A stretch of DNA of 64,000 bases from Pseudomonas guariconensis. Its GTDB lineage: Bacteria > Pseudomonadota > Gammaproteobacteria > Pseudomonadales > Pseudomonadaceae. The notes under the pieces are model-generated. The model was not told where the DNA came from. It made no database searches and saw only the letters and a program-made list of their open reading frames with translations. Where the stretch lies: positions 57,799 through 121,798 of the forward strand of contig NZ_JADLJL010000012.1 of NCBI RefSeq assembly GCF_015680235.1, read 5' to 3'. Positions 57,602-64,000 of the stretch are shown piece after piece (the first letter of the stretch is position 1; each line of letters begins with the position of its first letter). The position numbers and the translations under genes are program-made.

Positions 57602-59083
57602 ATGACCACCGTTCGCACGCGCATCGCGCCATCGCCTACCGGCGATCCCCATGTTGGCACCGCCTACATCGCCCTGTTCAACTACTGCTTCGCCAAGCAG
57701 CACGGCGGTGAGTTCATCCTGCGTATCGAAGACACCGACCAGTTGCGTTCGACCCGCGAGTCGGAGCAGCAGATCTTCGACGCCCTGCGTTGGCTCGGCA
57801 TCGAGTGGAACGAGGGCCCGGACGTCGGTGGCCCCCATGGCCCGTATCGGCAGAGCGAGCGTGGCGAGATCTACGCCAAGTACGCCAAGCAATTGGTAGA
57901 CGCCGGCCACGCCTTCTATTGCTTCTGCACCGCCGAAGAGCTGGAGCAGATGCGCGCCGAGCAGATGGCCCGCGGCGAAACCCCACGCTACGACGGTCGC
58001 GCGCTGTTGCTGAGCGCCGAAGAAGTGCAGCGCCGCCTGGACGCCGGTGAGCCCCATGTGATCCGCATGAAAGTGCCGAGCGAGGGTGTGTGCGTGGTGC
58101 CGGACATGCTCCGTGGCGACGTCGAGATCCCATGGGACCGCATGGACATGCAGGTGCTGATGAAGAACGACGGCCTGCCGACGTACTTCCTGGCCAACGT
58201 GGTCGATGACCACCTGATGGGCATCACCCACGTCCTGCGCGGCGAGGAATGGCTGCCGTCGGCACCGAAACTGATCAAGCTGTATGAGTATTTCGGCTGG
58301 GAACAACCCAAGCTGTGCTACATGCCGCTGCTGCGTAACCCCGACAAGAGCAAGCTGTCCAAGCGCAAGAACCCGACCTCGGTGACCTTCTACGAGCGCA
58401 TGGGCTTCATGCCCGAGGCGATGCTCAACTACCTGGGCCGCATGGGCTGGTCGATGCCCGACGAGCGAGAGAAGTTCTCCCTGGCCGAGATGGTCGAACA
58501 CTTCGACCTGTCGCGTATTTCCCTGGGTGGCCCGATCTTCGACATCGAGAAGCTGTCCTGGCTCAACGGCCAGTGGCTGCGCGACTTGCCGGTGGAAGAA
58601 TTCGCCGCGCGTGTGCAGAAGTGGGCCTTCAACAGCGACTACATGATGAAGATCGCGCCCCATGTACAGGGCCGGGTCGAAACCTTCAGCCAGATCGCCC
58701 CGTTGGGCGGCTTCTTCTTCGAAGGCGGCCTGAAGCTCGACGCCAAGCTGTTCGAAAGCAAGAAGCTGTCCGCCGACCAGGTGCGTCAGGTGATGCAGTT
58801 GATCCTGTGGAAGCTCGAGAGCCTGCGCCAGTGGGAAAAGGACCGCATCACCGGTTGCATCCAAGCCGTGGTCGAAGCCCTGGAACTGAAACTGCGTGAC
58901 GCCATGCCGCTGATGTTCGCCGCGATCACCGGCCAGGCCAGTTCGGTCTCGGTGCTCGATGCCATGGAAATCCTCGGCCCTGACCTGACCCGCTACCGCC
59001 TGCGCCAGGCCCTGGACCTGCTCGGTGGTGTGTCGAAGAAGGAAAACAAGGAGTGGGAGAAGCTGCTGGCGACTATCGCCTGA
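57602..59083 (+). CDS. gltX: Glutamyl-tRNA synthetase
   Basis: 493-aa class I synthetase. HIGH-equivalent [16 protein letters not shown] at 7-22, KLSKRKNP (KMSKS) near 255, and a C-terminal anticodon-binding helical domain ending [21 protein letters not shown] 57602 gives the conserved N-terminus; the longer frame from 57488 runs through intergenic sequence. Downstream is the tRNA-Ala/Glu array, so the enzyme sits next to genes for its own substrate tRNA. Confidence 0.97.
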   Translation: MTTVRTRIAPSPTGDPHVGTAYIALFNYCFAKQHGGEFILRIEDTDQLRSTRESEQQIFDALRWLGIEWNEGPDVGGPHGPYRQSERGEIYAKYAKQLVDAGHAFYCFCTAEELEQMRAEQMARGETPRYDGRALLLSAEEVQRRLDAGEPHVIRMKVPSEGVCVVPDMLRGDVEIPWDRMDMQVLMKNDGLPTYFLANVVDDHLMGITHVLRGEEWLPSAPKLIKLYEYFGWEQPKLCYMPLLRNPDKSKLSKRKNPTSVTFYERMGFMPEAMLNYLGRMGWSMPDEREKFSLAEMVEHFDLSRISLGGPIFDIEKLSWLNGQWLRDLPVEEFAARVQKWAFNSDYMMKIAPHVQGRVETFSQIAPLGGFFFEGGLKLDAKLFESKKLSADQVRQVMQLILWKLESLRQWEKDRITGCIQAVVEALELKLRDAMPLMFAAITGQASSVSVLDAMEILGPDLTRYRLRQALDLLGGVSKKENKEWEKLLATIA

Positions 59084-59099
59084 AGCCTTCCGCGCTTTC

Positions 59100-59212
59100 G
59101 TAGGAGCGGCCTTGCGCCGCGAAAGGAGCGCACGCGGCCTCGCGTTTTGCATCTCGGTGCCAAACCCATGGGGCCGCTGTGCGGCCCTTTCGCGGCGCAA
59201 GGCCGCTCCTAC
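59100..59212. repeat. REP inverted pair after gltX
   Basis: GTAGGAGCGGCCTTGCGCCG at 59100 faces CGGCGCAAGGCCGCTCCTAC ending 59212: a perfect 20-base inverted pair. It occupies most of the gap between gltX and the tRNA promoter. Confidence 0.85.
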
Positions 59213-59309
59213 AATTCGCGCTTGCAGGACCCAGTGGTCTCGAAAACGGGGCAGGGCGATAAGTGATTGTTATCTGTGAAAAATTTTTTGGATATTTTCA
59301 AAAATATGT

Positions 59310-59338
59310 TTGACAGCCCTGCAATCGGATCTTAATAT
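59310..59338 (+). promoter_or_regulatory. Sigma70 promoter of the tRNA-Ala/Glu array
   Basis: TTGACA at 59310-59315, 17-base spacer, TAATAT at 59333-59338, then the GC-rich discriminator GCGCCCCG. An A/T-rich stretch with an AAAATTTTTT-like run lies just upstream as a likely UP element. All marks of a stringently regulated stable-RNA promoter. Confidence 0.85.
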
Positions 59339-59414
59339 GCGCCCCGTCCACAGCGATGAGCTAAAACGAAACGCCAGGCACCCAGCCAGCGATTCCAGTT
59401 CAGCGCGACATTGT

Positions 59415-59490
59415 GGGGCTATAGCTCAGCTGGGAGAGCGCCTGCATGGCATGCAGGAGGTCAGCGGTTCGATCCCGCTTAGCTCCACCA
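59415..59490 (+). tRNA. tRNA-Ala (GGC), copy 1
   Basis: 76 nt, GGGGCTATAGCTCAGCTGGG start, anticodon arm CCTGC-ATGGCAT-GCAGG reading GGC, encoded CCA. Confidence 0.97.
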
Positions 59491-59568
59491 AATTCCGCTT
59501 CACGATCAGCTAGGCTGGTCGGGAAGAAAGATCGGTTCCAGCAAATCGGTCTTGAAGGTAGAAGGTTC

Positions 59569-59644
59569 GTCCCCTTCGTCTAGTGGCCTAGGACACCGCC
59601 CTTTCACGGCGGTAACAGGGGTTCGAGTCCCCTAGGGGACGCCA
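59569..59644 (+). tRNA. tRNA-Glu (TTC), copy 3
   Basis: Identical to the tRNA-Glu genes at 4356 and 4602. Follows Ala copy 1 after 78 bases. Confidence 0.97.
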
Positions 59645-59697
59645 GTTTTGCACAAGCGATGTTGCACGATGTCGCTGGGCCGAGAGGCTAGAAATCC

Positions 59698-59773
59698 GGG
59701 GCTATAGCTCAGCTGGGAGAGCGCCTGCATGGCATGCAGGAGGTCAGCGGTTCGATCCCGCTTAGCTCCACCA
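59698..59773 (+). tRNA. tRNA-Ala (GGC), copy 2
   Basis: Identical to the copy at 59415. Begins the unit that is duplicated at 59960. Confidence 0.97.
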
Positions 59774-59815
59774 ATTTTGCCAGGTCCGCGTAAGCGGGTC
59801 GGTACGAAGGTTGTT

Positions 59816-59891
59816 GTCCCCTTCGTCTAGTGGCCTAGGACACCGCCCTTTCACGGCGGTAACAGGGGTTCGAGTCCCCTAGGGGACGCCA
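59816..59891 (+). tRNA. tRNA-Glu (TTC), copy 4
   Basis: Identical sequence; followed by the first of two copies of a terminator-like hairpin. Confidence 0.97.
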
Positions 59892-59920
59892 CTTTTACCC
59901 GCGTTTTGCGGGAGTTGAAA

Positions 59921-59952
59921 GGCTCATTCGCACATTGGATGGGCCTTTTGTT
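59921..59952 (+). terminator. Internal terminator-like hairpin, duplicated copy 1
   Basis: AAAGGCTCATTC / GGATGGGCCTTTT with T-rich tail. Nearly the same sequence closes the array at 60181, so transcripts may partly end here, inside the array. Confidence 0.7.
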
Positions 59953-59959
59953 TTCACTT

Positions 59960-60035
59960 GGGGCTATAGCTCAGCTGGGAGAGCGCCTGCATGGCATGCA
60001 GGAGGTCAGCGGTTCGATCCCGCTTAGCTCCACCA
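59960..60035 (+). tRNA. tRNA-Ala (GGC), copy 3
   Basis: Identical to copies 1 and 2. Confidence 0.97.
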
Positions 60036-60078
60036 ATTCTGCCAGGGTCTGCGTAAGCAGGCCTGCACGAAGGTTAAC

Positions 60079-60154
60079 GTCCCCTTCGTCTAGTGGCCTA
60101 GGACACCGCCCTTTCACGGCGGTAACAGGGGTTCGAGTCCCCTAGGGGACGCCA
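60079..60154 (+). tRNA. tRNA-Glu (TTC), copy 5
   Basis: Identical sequence; last gene of the array. Confidence 0.97.
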
Positions 60155-60180
60155 TTTTTACCCGCGTTTTGCGGGACTTC

Positions 60181-60213
60181 AAAGGCTCATTCGCATATTG
60201 AATGGGCCTTTTG
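60181..60213 (+). terminator. Terminator of the tRNA-Ala/Glu array
   Basis: AAAGGCTCATTC / GAATGGGCCTTT with loop GCATATT, then TTTTGTTTTTCTT. Confidence 0.85.
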
Positions 60214-60277
60214 TTTTTCTTCCTCCAAAAAATCAAGTGATTGCAGCGTCGGCGGCAGATTTCGCTTGCCAATAAAT

Positions 60278-60305
60278 ATTACGAGCATAATATTACGCTC
60301 ATAAT
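60278..60305. promoter_or_regulatory. Palindromic operator of the TetR gene at 60322
   Basis: ATTACGAGCATAATATTACGCTCATAAT: GAGC-N10-GCTC core with flanking ATTA/TAAT arms, imperfect only by transitions. It ends 16 bases before the ATG, so a bound repressor would block the gene's own expression. AT-rich sequence here also suits a promoter -10. Confidence 0.6.
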
Positions 60306-60321
60306 GTTTCGAGGCCCGGCC

Positions 60322-60861
60322 ATGAGCGACAAGAAGAGCAAGACCCGCGAACGCATCCTGGATGCGGCCTGCAGTGCCCTTATCCAGCACGGCCCCGCCG
60401 AACCGAGCGTGAGCCAGGTAATGAGCGCCGCCGGGCTGACGGTAGGTGGGTTCTATGCCCATTTCGACAGCAAGGATGAACTCATGCTGGAGGCGTTTCG
60501 CCAGTTGCTGGGCGAACGACGCGCCTTGCTCGCCCAGGTGGACCCCAGCCTCGATGCCGAAGGGCGGCGAGCCCTGGTGGCGGCGTTCTACCTCTCGCGC
60601 AAGCACCGTGATGCCCAGGAGCATGCCTGCCCACTGCCCAATGCCTTGAGCGAGATGCAGCGCCTGCCGGACGCCTTTCGCGACGTGCTGGCCGAGCACA
60701 TTGAGCTGATCACCGCACAGATGGTCGATCGGCCCGAAGACATCGACAAGGCCCTCGCCGACCTCGCCTTGATGGTTGGCGGCCTGGCTCTGGCCCGGGC
60801 GCTGGGCGGTAGCGAATTGTCCGACCGGATCTTGCGTGCCGCCAAGTCGGCGGTGATCTGA
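60322..60861 (+). CDS. TetR family transcriptional regulator
   Basis: 179 aa. HTH about 8-52: KTRERILDAACSALIQHG, PSVSQVMSAAGLTVGGFYAHFDSKDELM. The C-terminal domain resembles the AcrR/YbjK-type with CPLPNALSEMQRLPDAFRDV. ATG 60322 with GAGG 7 bases upstream; longer frames from 60241 or 60304 would run through the operator palindrome. 24 bases before the hydrolase gene, which it probably controls with itself. Confidence 0.9.
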   Translation: MSDKKSKTRERILDAACSALIQHGPAEPSVSQVMSAAGLTVGGFYAHFDSKDELMLEAFRQLLGERRALLAQVDPSLDAEGRRALVAAFYLSRKHRDAQEHACPLPNALSEMQRLPDAFRDVLAEHIELITAQMVDRPEDIDKALADLALMVGGLALARALGGSELSDRILRAAKSAVI

Positions 60862-60885
60862 AACACCTGACCCCTGGAGCAAGCC

Positions 60886-61719
60886 ATGACTACCCTGAGT
60901 TGGATTCGCGGTGTCAACGGTACCCTTGGCCACCTGGCCCCCGAGCATGTCGCCGGCAGGATGCGCCGAGCCTTCATGACCCCGCGCAACTTGCCACCAC
61001 GGCAGTGGGAACTGCCGCTGCTGGCCAGGGCTGAGCGCATCACCTTGCGTTTCGGCCTGTCGGCCCTGCGTTGGGGCAAGGGTCCGACGGTGTTGATGAT
61101 GCACGGTTGGGAAGGGCGCCCAACGCAATTCGCCGCGCTGATCGACACCTTGGTGGCCGCCGGGCATACGGTGGTCGCCCTGGAAGGCCCGGCCCATGGC
61201 CGTTCTCCCGGGCAGCAGGCGCACGTAGTGCTGTTCGCCCGTGCCTTGCTGGAGGCGGCTGGCGAGTTGCCACCGCTGCGAGCCGTGATCGGTCATTCCA
61301 TGGGCGGCGCCAGCCTGCTGCTGGCCTTGCAATGGGGGTTGCGTACCGAGGCGGCGGTGAGCATTGCCGCGCCGGCACAGCTGTTGGGGGTGCTGCGCGG
61401 TTTTGCCCATCGTCTGGGGTTGCCGGCGCGGGCCAGGGCGGCGTTCATTCGCCAGATCGAGCAGGACGTCGGCGTGCAGATCTCGCGCCTGGACGTGAGC
61501 GGCTATCAGCTGGACCTACCCGGTCTGGTGGTGCATGCCCGCGATGACACTCTGGTGCCGGCCAGCGAGGCGCAGCTGATCCACAAGGCCTGGTTCGACA
61601 GCCGCCTGATGGTGCTGGACGAAGGTGGGCACCAGCGCGTGCTGGCCGACCCGCGGCTGAACGAGGCGGTGCTCGAACTGCTGGCCCGCACCGCGACCGG
61701 GGTACGGCAAAGCGCCTGA
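60886..61719 (+). CDS. Alpha/beta hydrolase
   Basis: 277 aa. Oxyanion motif MMHGWEGRPTQF near 72-83, nucleophile elbow VIGHSMGGASLL with Ser near 135, catalytic Asp in VVHARDDTLVPASEA near 218, and His in DEGGHQRVL near 246. GGAG precedes ATG 60886. Partner of the upstream TetR gene. Substrate unknown. Confidence 0.9.
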   Translation: MTTLSWIRGVNGTLGHLAPEHVAGRMRRAFMTPRNLPPRQWELPLLARAERITLRFGLSALRWGKGPTVLMMHGWEGRPTQFAALIDTLVAAGHTVVALEGPAHGRSPGQQAHVVLFARALLEAAGELPPLRAVIGHSMGGASLLLALQWGLRTEAAVSIAAPAQLLGVLRGFAHRLGLPARARAAFIRQIEQDVGVQISRLDVSGYQLDLPGLVVHARDDTLVPASEAQLIHKAWFDSRLMVLDEGGHQRVLADPRLNEAVLELLARTATGVRQSA

Positions 61720-61762
61720 GATCCGGTACACTCTGCCCGTTCACTGACCAACGGGAGCGGGC

Positions 61763-62197
61763 ATGAGCTGGGACCTGGCATCGCCATTCATCATCGACCT
61801 TCGTGTCGGCGCCGAGGACATCGACGGCCTCGGCCACGCCAATAACGCCGTCTACGTCACCTGGCTGGAACGCTGCGCGTGGCGCCATTCCCAGCGCCTG
61901 GGGCTGGACCTGGCCGAGTACCGGCGCCTGGATCGCGCCATGGCCGTGGTGCGTCACGAAATCGACTACCTCGCCGCCGCCTACGAGGACGACGAACTGC
62001 AACTGGCCACCTGGATCATCGACTGGGACCAGCGCCTGCGCATGACCCGCCGCTTCCAGCTCAAACGCCCCCGCGATGGCGTCACCGTGCTGCGCGCTCA
62101 GACCACCTTCGCTTGCATCGAGCTGTCCAGCGGCAAGCCCAAGCGTATGCCGGCCGAGTTTCTCGACGGTTATGGCCCGGCGCTGATCGGTGCCTGA
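61763..62197 (+). CDS. Hotdog-fold acyl-CoA thioesterase
   Basis: 144 aa of the 4-hydroxybenzoyl-CoA thioesterase/YbgC-like family. RVGAEDIDGLGHANNAVYVTWLERCAWRH has the Asp-x-x-Gly-His-x-N-N active-site pattern near 15-43. Strand motifs HEIDYLAAAYEDDELQLATWI and RAQTTFACIELSSGKPKRMP follow. GGGAG upstream of ATG 61763. Acyl specificity unknown. Confidence 0.9.
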   Translation: MSWDLASPFIIDLRVGAEDIDGLGHANNAVYVTWLERCAWRHSQRLGLDLAEYRRLDRAMAVVRHEIDYLAAAYEDDELQLATWIIDWDQRLRMTRRFQLKRPRDGVTVLRAQTTFACIELSSGKPKRMPAEFLDGYGPALIGA

Positions 62198-62248
62198 ACG
62201 CACTGTCTTTTTTGTTAGACTGCCGCCTTTTTGCGTCGAGACCCTGAC

Positions 62249-63220
62249 ATGCAAATTGCCCTGGCCCCCATGGAGGGGCTGGTCGACAACATCCTGCGCG
62301 ACGTCCTGACCCGGGTCGGTGGCATCGACTGGTGCGTCACCGAGTTCATCCGTGTCTGCGACCGCCTGCTGCCACCATCGTCGTTCGACAAGCTGGCGCC
62401 GGAGCTGCGTCAGGGCGCGCGGACCGCGGCCGGGGTGCCGATGCGTGTGCAGTTGCTCGGCTCGGACCCGGCATGCCTGGCTGATAACGCCGTGCTGGCC
62501 TGTGAGCTGGGTGCGCCGGTGATCGACCTGAACTTCGGTTGCCCGGCCAAGACGGTGAACAAGTCCCGTGGCGGTGCGGTGCTGCTCAAGGAGCCGGAAC
62601 TGTTGCACGCCATCGTTCGCGAAGTGCGCCGGGCGGTACCGGCGCACATTCCGGTGACGGCGAAGATGCGCCTGGGCTTCGACAGCCCGGACGGTGCCCT
62701 GGAATGTGCAACCGCCTTGGCCGAAGGCGGCGCCGAGCATCTGGTGGTGCATGCCCGGACCAAGGTCGAGGGCTACAAGCCGCCGGCCCACTGGGAGTGG
62801 GTGGCGCGGGTGCAGGATGTGGTGAAGGTGCCGGTGTTCGCCAACGGTGAGATCTGGACCGTGGACGATTGGCGGCGTTGCCGTGAAGTCAGCGGGGCCG
62901 AGGACATCATGCTCGGGCGTGGCCTGGTCTCGCGGCCGGACCTTGGCCTGCAGATCGCCGCGGCACGCGATGGCCGCGACTACCAGCCCATGAGCTGGGA
63001 CGACCTGCTGCCACTGCTGCGCGAATTCTGGCGCCAGGCCCAGGCCAAGCTGTCGCCGCGCTATGCGCCGGGGCGGTTGAAGCAGTGGCTGGCCATGTTG
63101 ACCCGCAGCTATCCCGAGGCGGTGACTTTGTTCGCCCAGTTGCGGCGCGAGGATGATTGCCTGCGGATCAGCGGGTTGCTCGGGGTTGGGGTGCAGGCAT
63201 TCGACGAATGTGTTGCCTGA
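62249..63220 (+). CDS. dusC: tRNA-dihydrouridine(16) synthase
   Basis: FMN-dependent reduction of U16 in tRNA. 323 aa. [19 protein letters not shown] at 2-20 (MEG is the DusC variant of the MAG motif), [21 protein letters not shown] with catalytic Cys near 98, [38 protein letters not shown], and [16 protein letters not shown] 62249; the TTG at 62231 is in frame but adds unmatched residues. Confidence 0.95.
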   Translation: MQIALAPMEGLVDNILRDVLTRVGGIDWCVTEFIRVCDRLLPPSSFDKLAPELRQGARTAAGVPMRVQLLGSDPACLADNAVLACELGAPVIDLNFGCPAKTVNKSRGGAVLLKEPELLHAIVREVRRAVPAHIPVTAKMRLGFDSPDGALECATALAEGGAEHLVVHARTKVEGYKPPAHWEWVARVQDVVKVPVFANGEIWTVDDWRRCREVSGAEDIMLGRGLVSRPDLGLQIAAARDGRDYQPMSWDDLLPLLREFWRQAQAKLSPRYAPGRLKQWLAMLTRSYPEAVTLFAQLRREDDCLRISGLLGVGVQAFDECVA

Positions 63221-63228
63221 CTGGCCCG

Positions 63229-63310
63229 ATCGCCGGCAAGCCGGCTCCTACAGGTCTGGCGGAGCTTCTGAAAACAGCGCAGCACAGGTAGGAGCCGGCT
63301 TGCCGGCGAT
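63229..63310. repeat. REP inverted pair
   Basis: GATCGCCGGCAAGCCGGCTC mirrored by GAGCCGGCTTGCCGGCGAT. Third copy of the type at 3169 and 32142. Confidence 0.85.
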
Positions 63311-63337
63311 TGGACGAAAAATTTTTTGTTCATCCCT

Positions 63338-63363
63338 CTTGAAACCGCCTTGCCGGCCCCTAT
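63338..63363 (+). promoter_or_regulatory. Sigma32-type heat-shock promoter of ibpA
   Basis: CTTGAA at 63338-63343, 13-base spacer, CCCCTAT at 63357-63363, close to the sigma32 consensus CTTGAAA / CCCCATNT. Confidence 0.7.
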
Positions 63364-63369
63364 CTCTTG

Positions 63370-63437
63370 AGTACGCGATGCCGAAGTCGGGTCGCGTAGT
63401 GACTTAACTTGCTGAATCTCAGGAGTTCATGACCATG
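63370..63437 (+). promoter_or_regulatory. ROSE-like RNA thermometer in the ibpA leader
   Basis: TTGCT at about 63409-63413 can pair with the Shine-Dalgarno AGGAG (63421-63425) with the G-G mismatch typical of ROSE elements. A GCGATGCC/GGGTCGC-type hairpin lies upstream. Short ROSE-like thermometers are known for ibpA of Pseudomonas species. Confidence 0.65.
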
Positions 63438-63878
63438 ACTACCGCTTTCTCTCTCGCACCACTGTTCCGCAATTCCGTTGGCTTCGACCGTTTCAACGAC
63501 CTGTTCGAATCCGCGGCACGTAACGAGGCGGGTAGCAGCTACCCTCCCTACAATGTGGAAAAGCACGGCGATGACCACTATCGCATCGTGGTTGCCGCAG
63601 CCGGTTTCCAGGAGCAGGACCTCGATCTTCAGGTCGAAAAAGGCGTCCTGACCGTCACCGGCGGCAAGCGCGACAACAGCGCCGAAGGCGTTACCTACCT
63701 GCATCAGGGCATTGCCCAGCGCGCCTTCAAGCTGTCCTTCCGCCTGGCCGACCACATCGAGGTGAAGGCCGCAGGCCTGGCCAACGGCCTGCTCAGCATC
63801 GACCTGCTGCGCATCGTGCCGGAAGAAGCCAAGCCCAAGCGCATCCCGATCAATGGCGAACAGCCTGCGCTGAACTGA
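63435..63878 (+). CDS. ibpA: Small heat-shock protein Hsp20 (IbpA)
   Basis: Holdase chaperone binding aggregating proteins. 147 aa. N-terminal FSLAPLFRNSVGFDRFNDLF, alpha-crystallin domain about 35-130 (YPPYNVEKHGDDHYRIVVAAAGF, GVLTVTGGKR, AFKLSFRLADHIEVKAAGLANGLLSIDL), and C-terminal RIPI motif (I-x-I/V). ATG 63435, nine bases after AGGAG, is preferred to ATG 63429, only three bases after it. Confidence 0.93.
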   Translation: MTTAFSLAPLFRNSVGFDRFNDLFESAARNEAGSSYPPYNVEKHGDDHYRIVVAAAGFQEQDLDLQVEKGVLTVTGGKRDNSAEGVTYLHQGIAQRAFKLSFRLADHIEVKAAGLANGLLSIDLLRIVPEEAKPKRIPINGEQPALN

Positions 63879-63907
63879 GTTCGGCTCAGTGAAGAAAAGG
63901 GCACCTT

Positions 63908-64000
63908 CGCAGACTGTGTGAAAACCTAGCAATCTGCCCGGCCCTTTAAGAGAATGCTCCGTATCGAAAGATACGGAGCATTTTTCGTTATGGCTTACAT
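63908..64000 (+). mobile_element. Possible left end of an IS1182-type insertion sequence (cut by window)
   Basis: From about 63908 the sequence (GCAGACTGTGTGAAAAC) looks unlike the preceding gene DNA and resembles IS1182-family termini as I remember them. At 63990 a frame opens with ATGGCTTACAT (M-A-Y), the start I recall for many IS1182 transposases (MAYIQG..). Only 11 coding bases are visible, so this is a guess to be tested on the flanking sequence. Confidence 0.35.
63953..63986 (+). terminator. Perfect hairpin with T-run after ibpA
   Basis: TGCTCCGTATC-GAAA-GATACGGAGCA followed by TTTTT. It could terminate ibpA, or be the hairpin just inside the left end of an insertion sequence. Confidence 0.75.

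Overview
The window is chromosomal DNA from a fluorescent pseudomonad, most likely of the Pseudomonas putida group. The evidence is the GC-rich codon usage, the REP-type palindromes between genes, and a gene order that follows the Pseudomonas core genome (sensor kinase / tRNA-Glu-Gly cluster / fadE-like / GST / ABC; comEC-exbBD-lpxK-kdsB-murB / rne; rluC-plsX-fab-pabC-mltG-tmk-holB-tatD; tyrB-like / uvrB / gltX). Calls rest on reading the translations, motifs and context by eye; no database search was run.

Layout. 1-4040: the N-terminal two thirds of a hybrid sensor kinase cut by the window edge, a DUF815 ATPase coupled to a free-methionine-sulfoxide reductase, and a membrane-anchored hypothetical protein. 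4263-4959: a tRNA-Glu/Gly operon with a strong promoter and a terminator. 5159-21948: an accessory stretch, partly AT-richer than the rest, with three paralogous proteins that I read as P47/TULIP-like with Ig-like C-terminal modules (5159-11579), a fourth Ig-like multi-module protein (14888-16621) and a complete chaperone-usher fimbrial operon on the minus strand. The core genes for a PA2817-like protein and a FadE-type acyl-CoA dehydrogenase sit inside it. 21949-24933: GST, a two-gene ABC-2 transporter and a convergent DUF2062 gene. 25076-35557: comEC, then a tightly overlapping envelope operon (exbB, exbD, lpxK, Trm112-like, kdsB, ptp, murB) facing rne. 36343-49699: rluC, a HAD phosphatase, an S49 peptidase, maf, then yceD-rpmF-plsX-fabD-fabG-acpP-fabF-pabC-mltG-tmk-holB-tatD, coupling fatty-acid, cell-wall and replication genes. 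pilZ, which I expect between holB and tatD, is missing. 49800-53757: an sRNA that matches RgsA, a TetR regulator, a MoaA homologue, a DUF4823 lipoprotein, DUF1285 and a small periplasmic cupin. 53822-59083: tRNA-Asn, an aromatic/aspartate aminotransferase, uvrB with a LexA-type box, and gltX. 59310-60213: a tRNA-Ala/Glu array that has grown by tandem duplication. 60278-63878: TetR, alpha/beta hydrolase, thioesterase, dusC, and ibpA with a sigma32-type promoter and a ROSE-like thermometer. The last ~90 bases look like the left end of an insertion sequence.

The best candidate for an undescribed system is the 5159-11579 cluster. Three adjacent genes share an N-terminal domain whose motif order resembles clostridial P47 (the TULIP protein of botulinum orfX clusters). 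Here the domain is joined to Ig-like modules, carries no Sec signal and has no neurotoxin gene beside it. The separately promoted Ig-module protein at 14888 and the fimbrial operon may belong to the same host-interaction region, but that link is inference.
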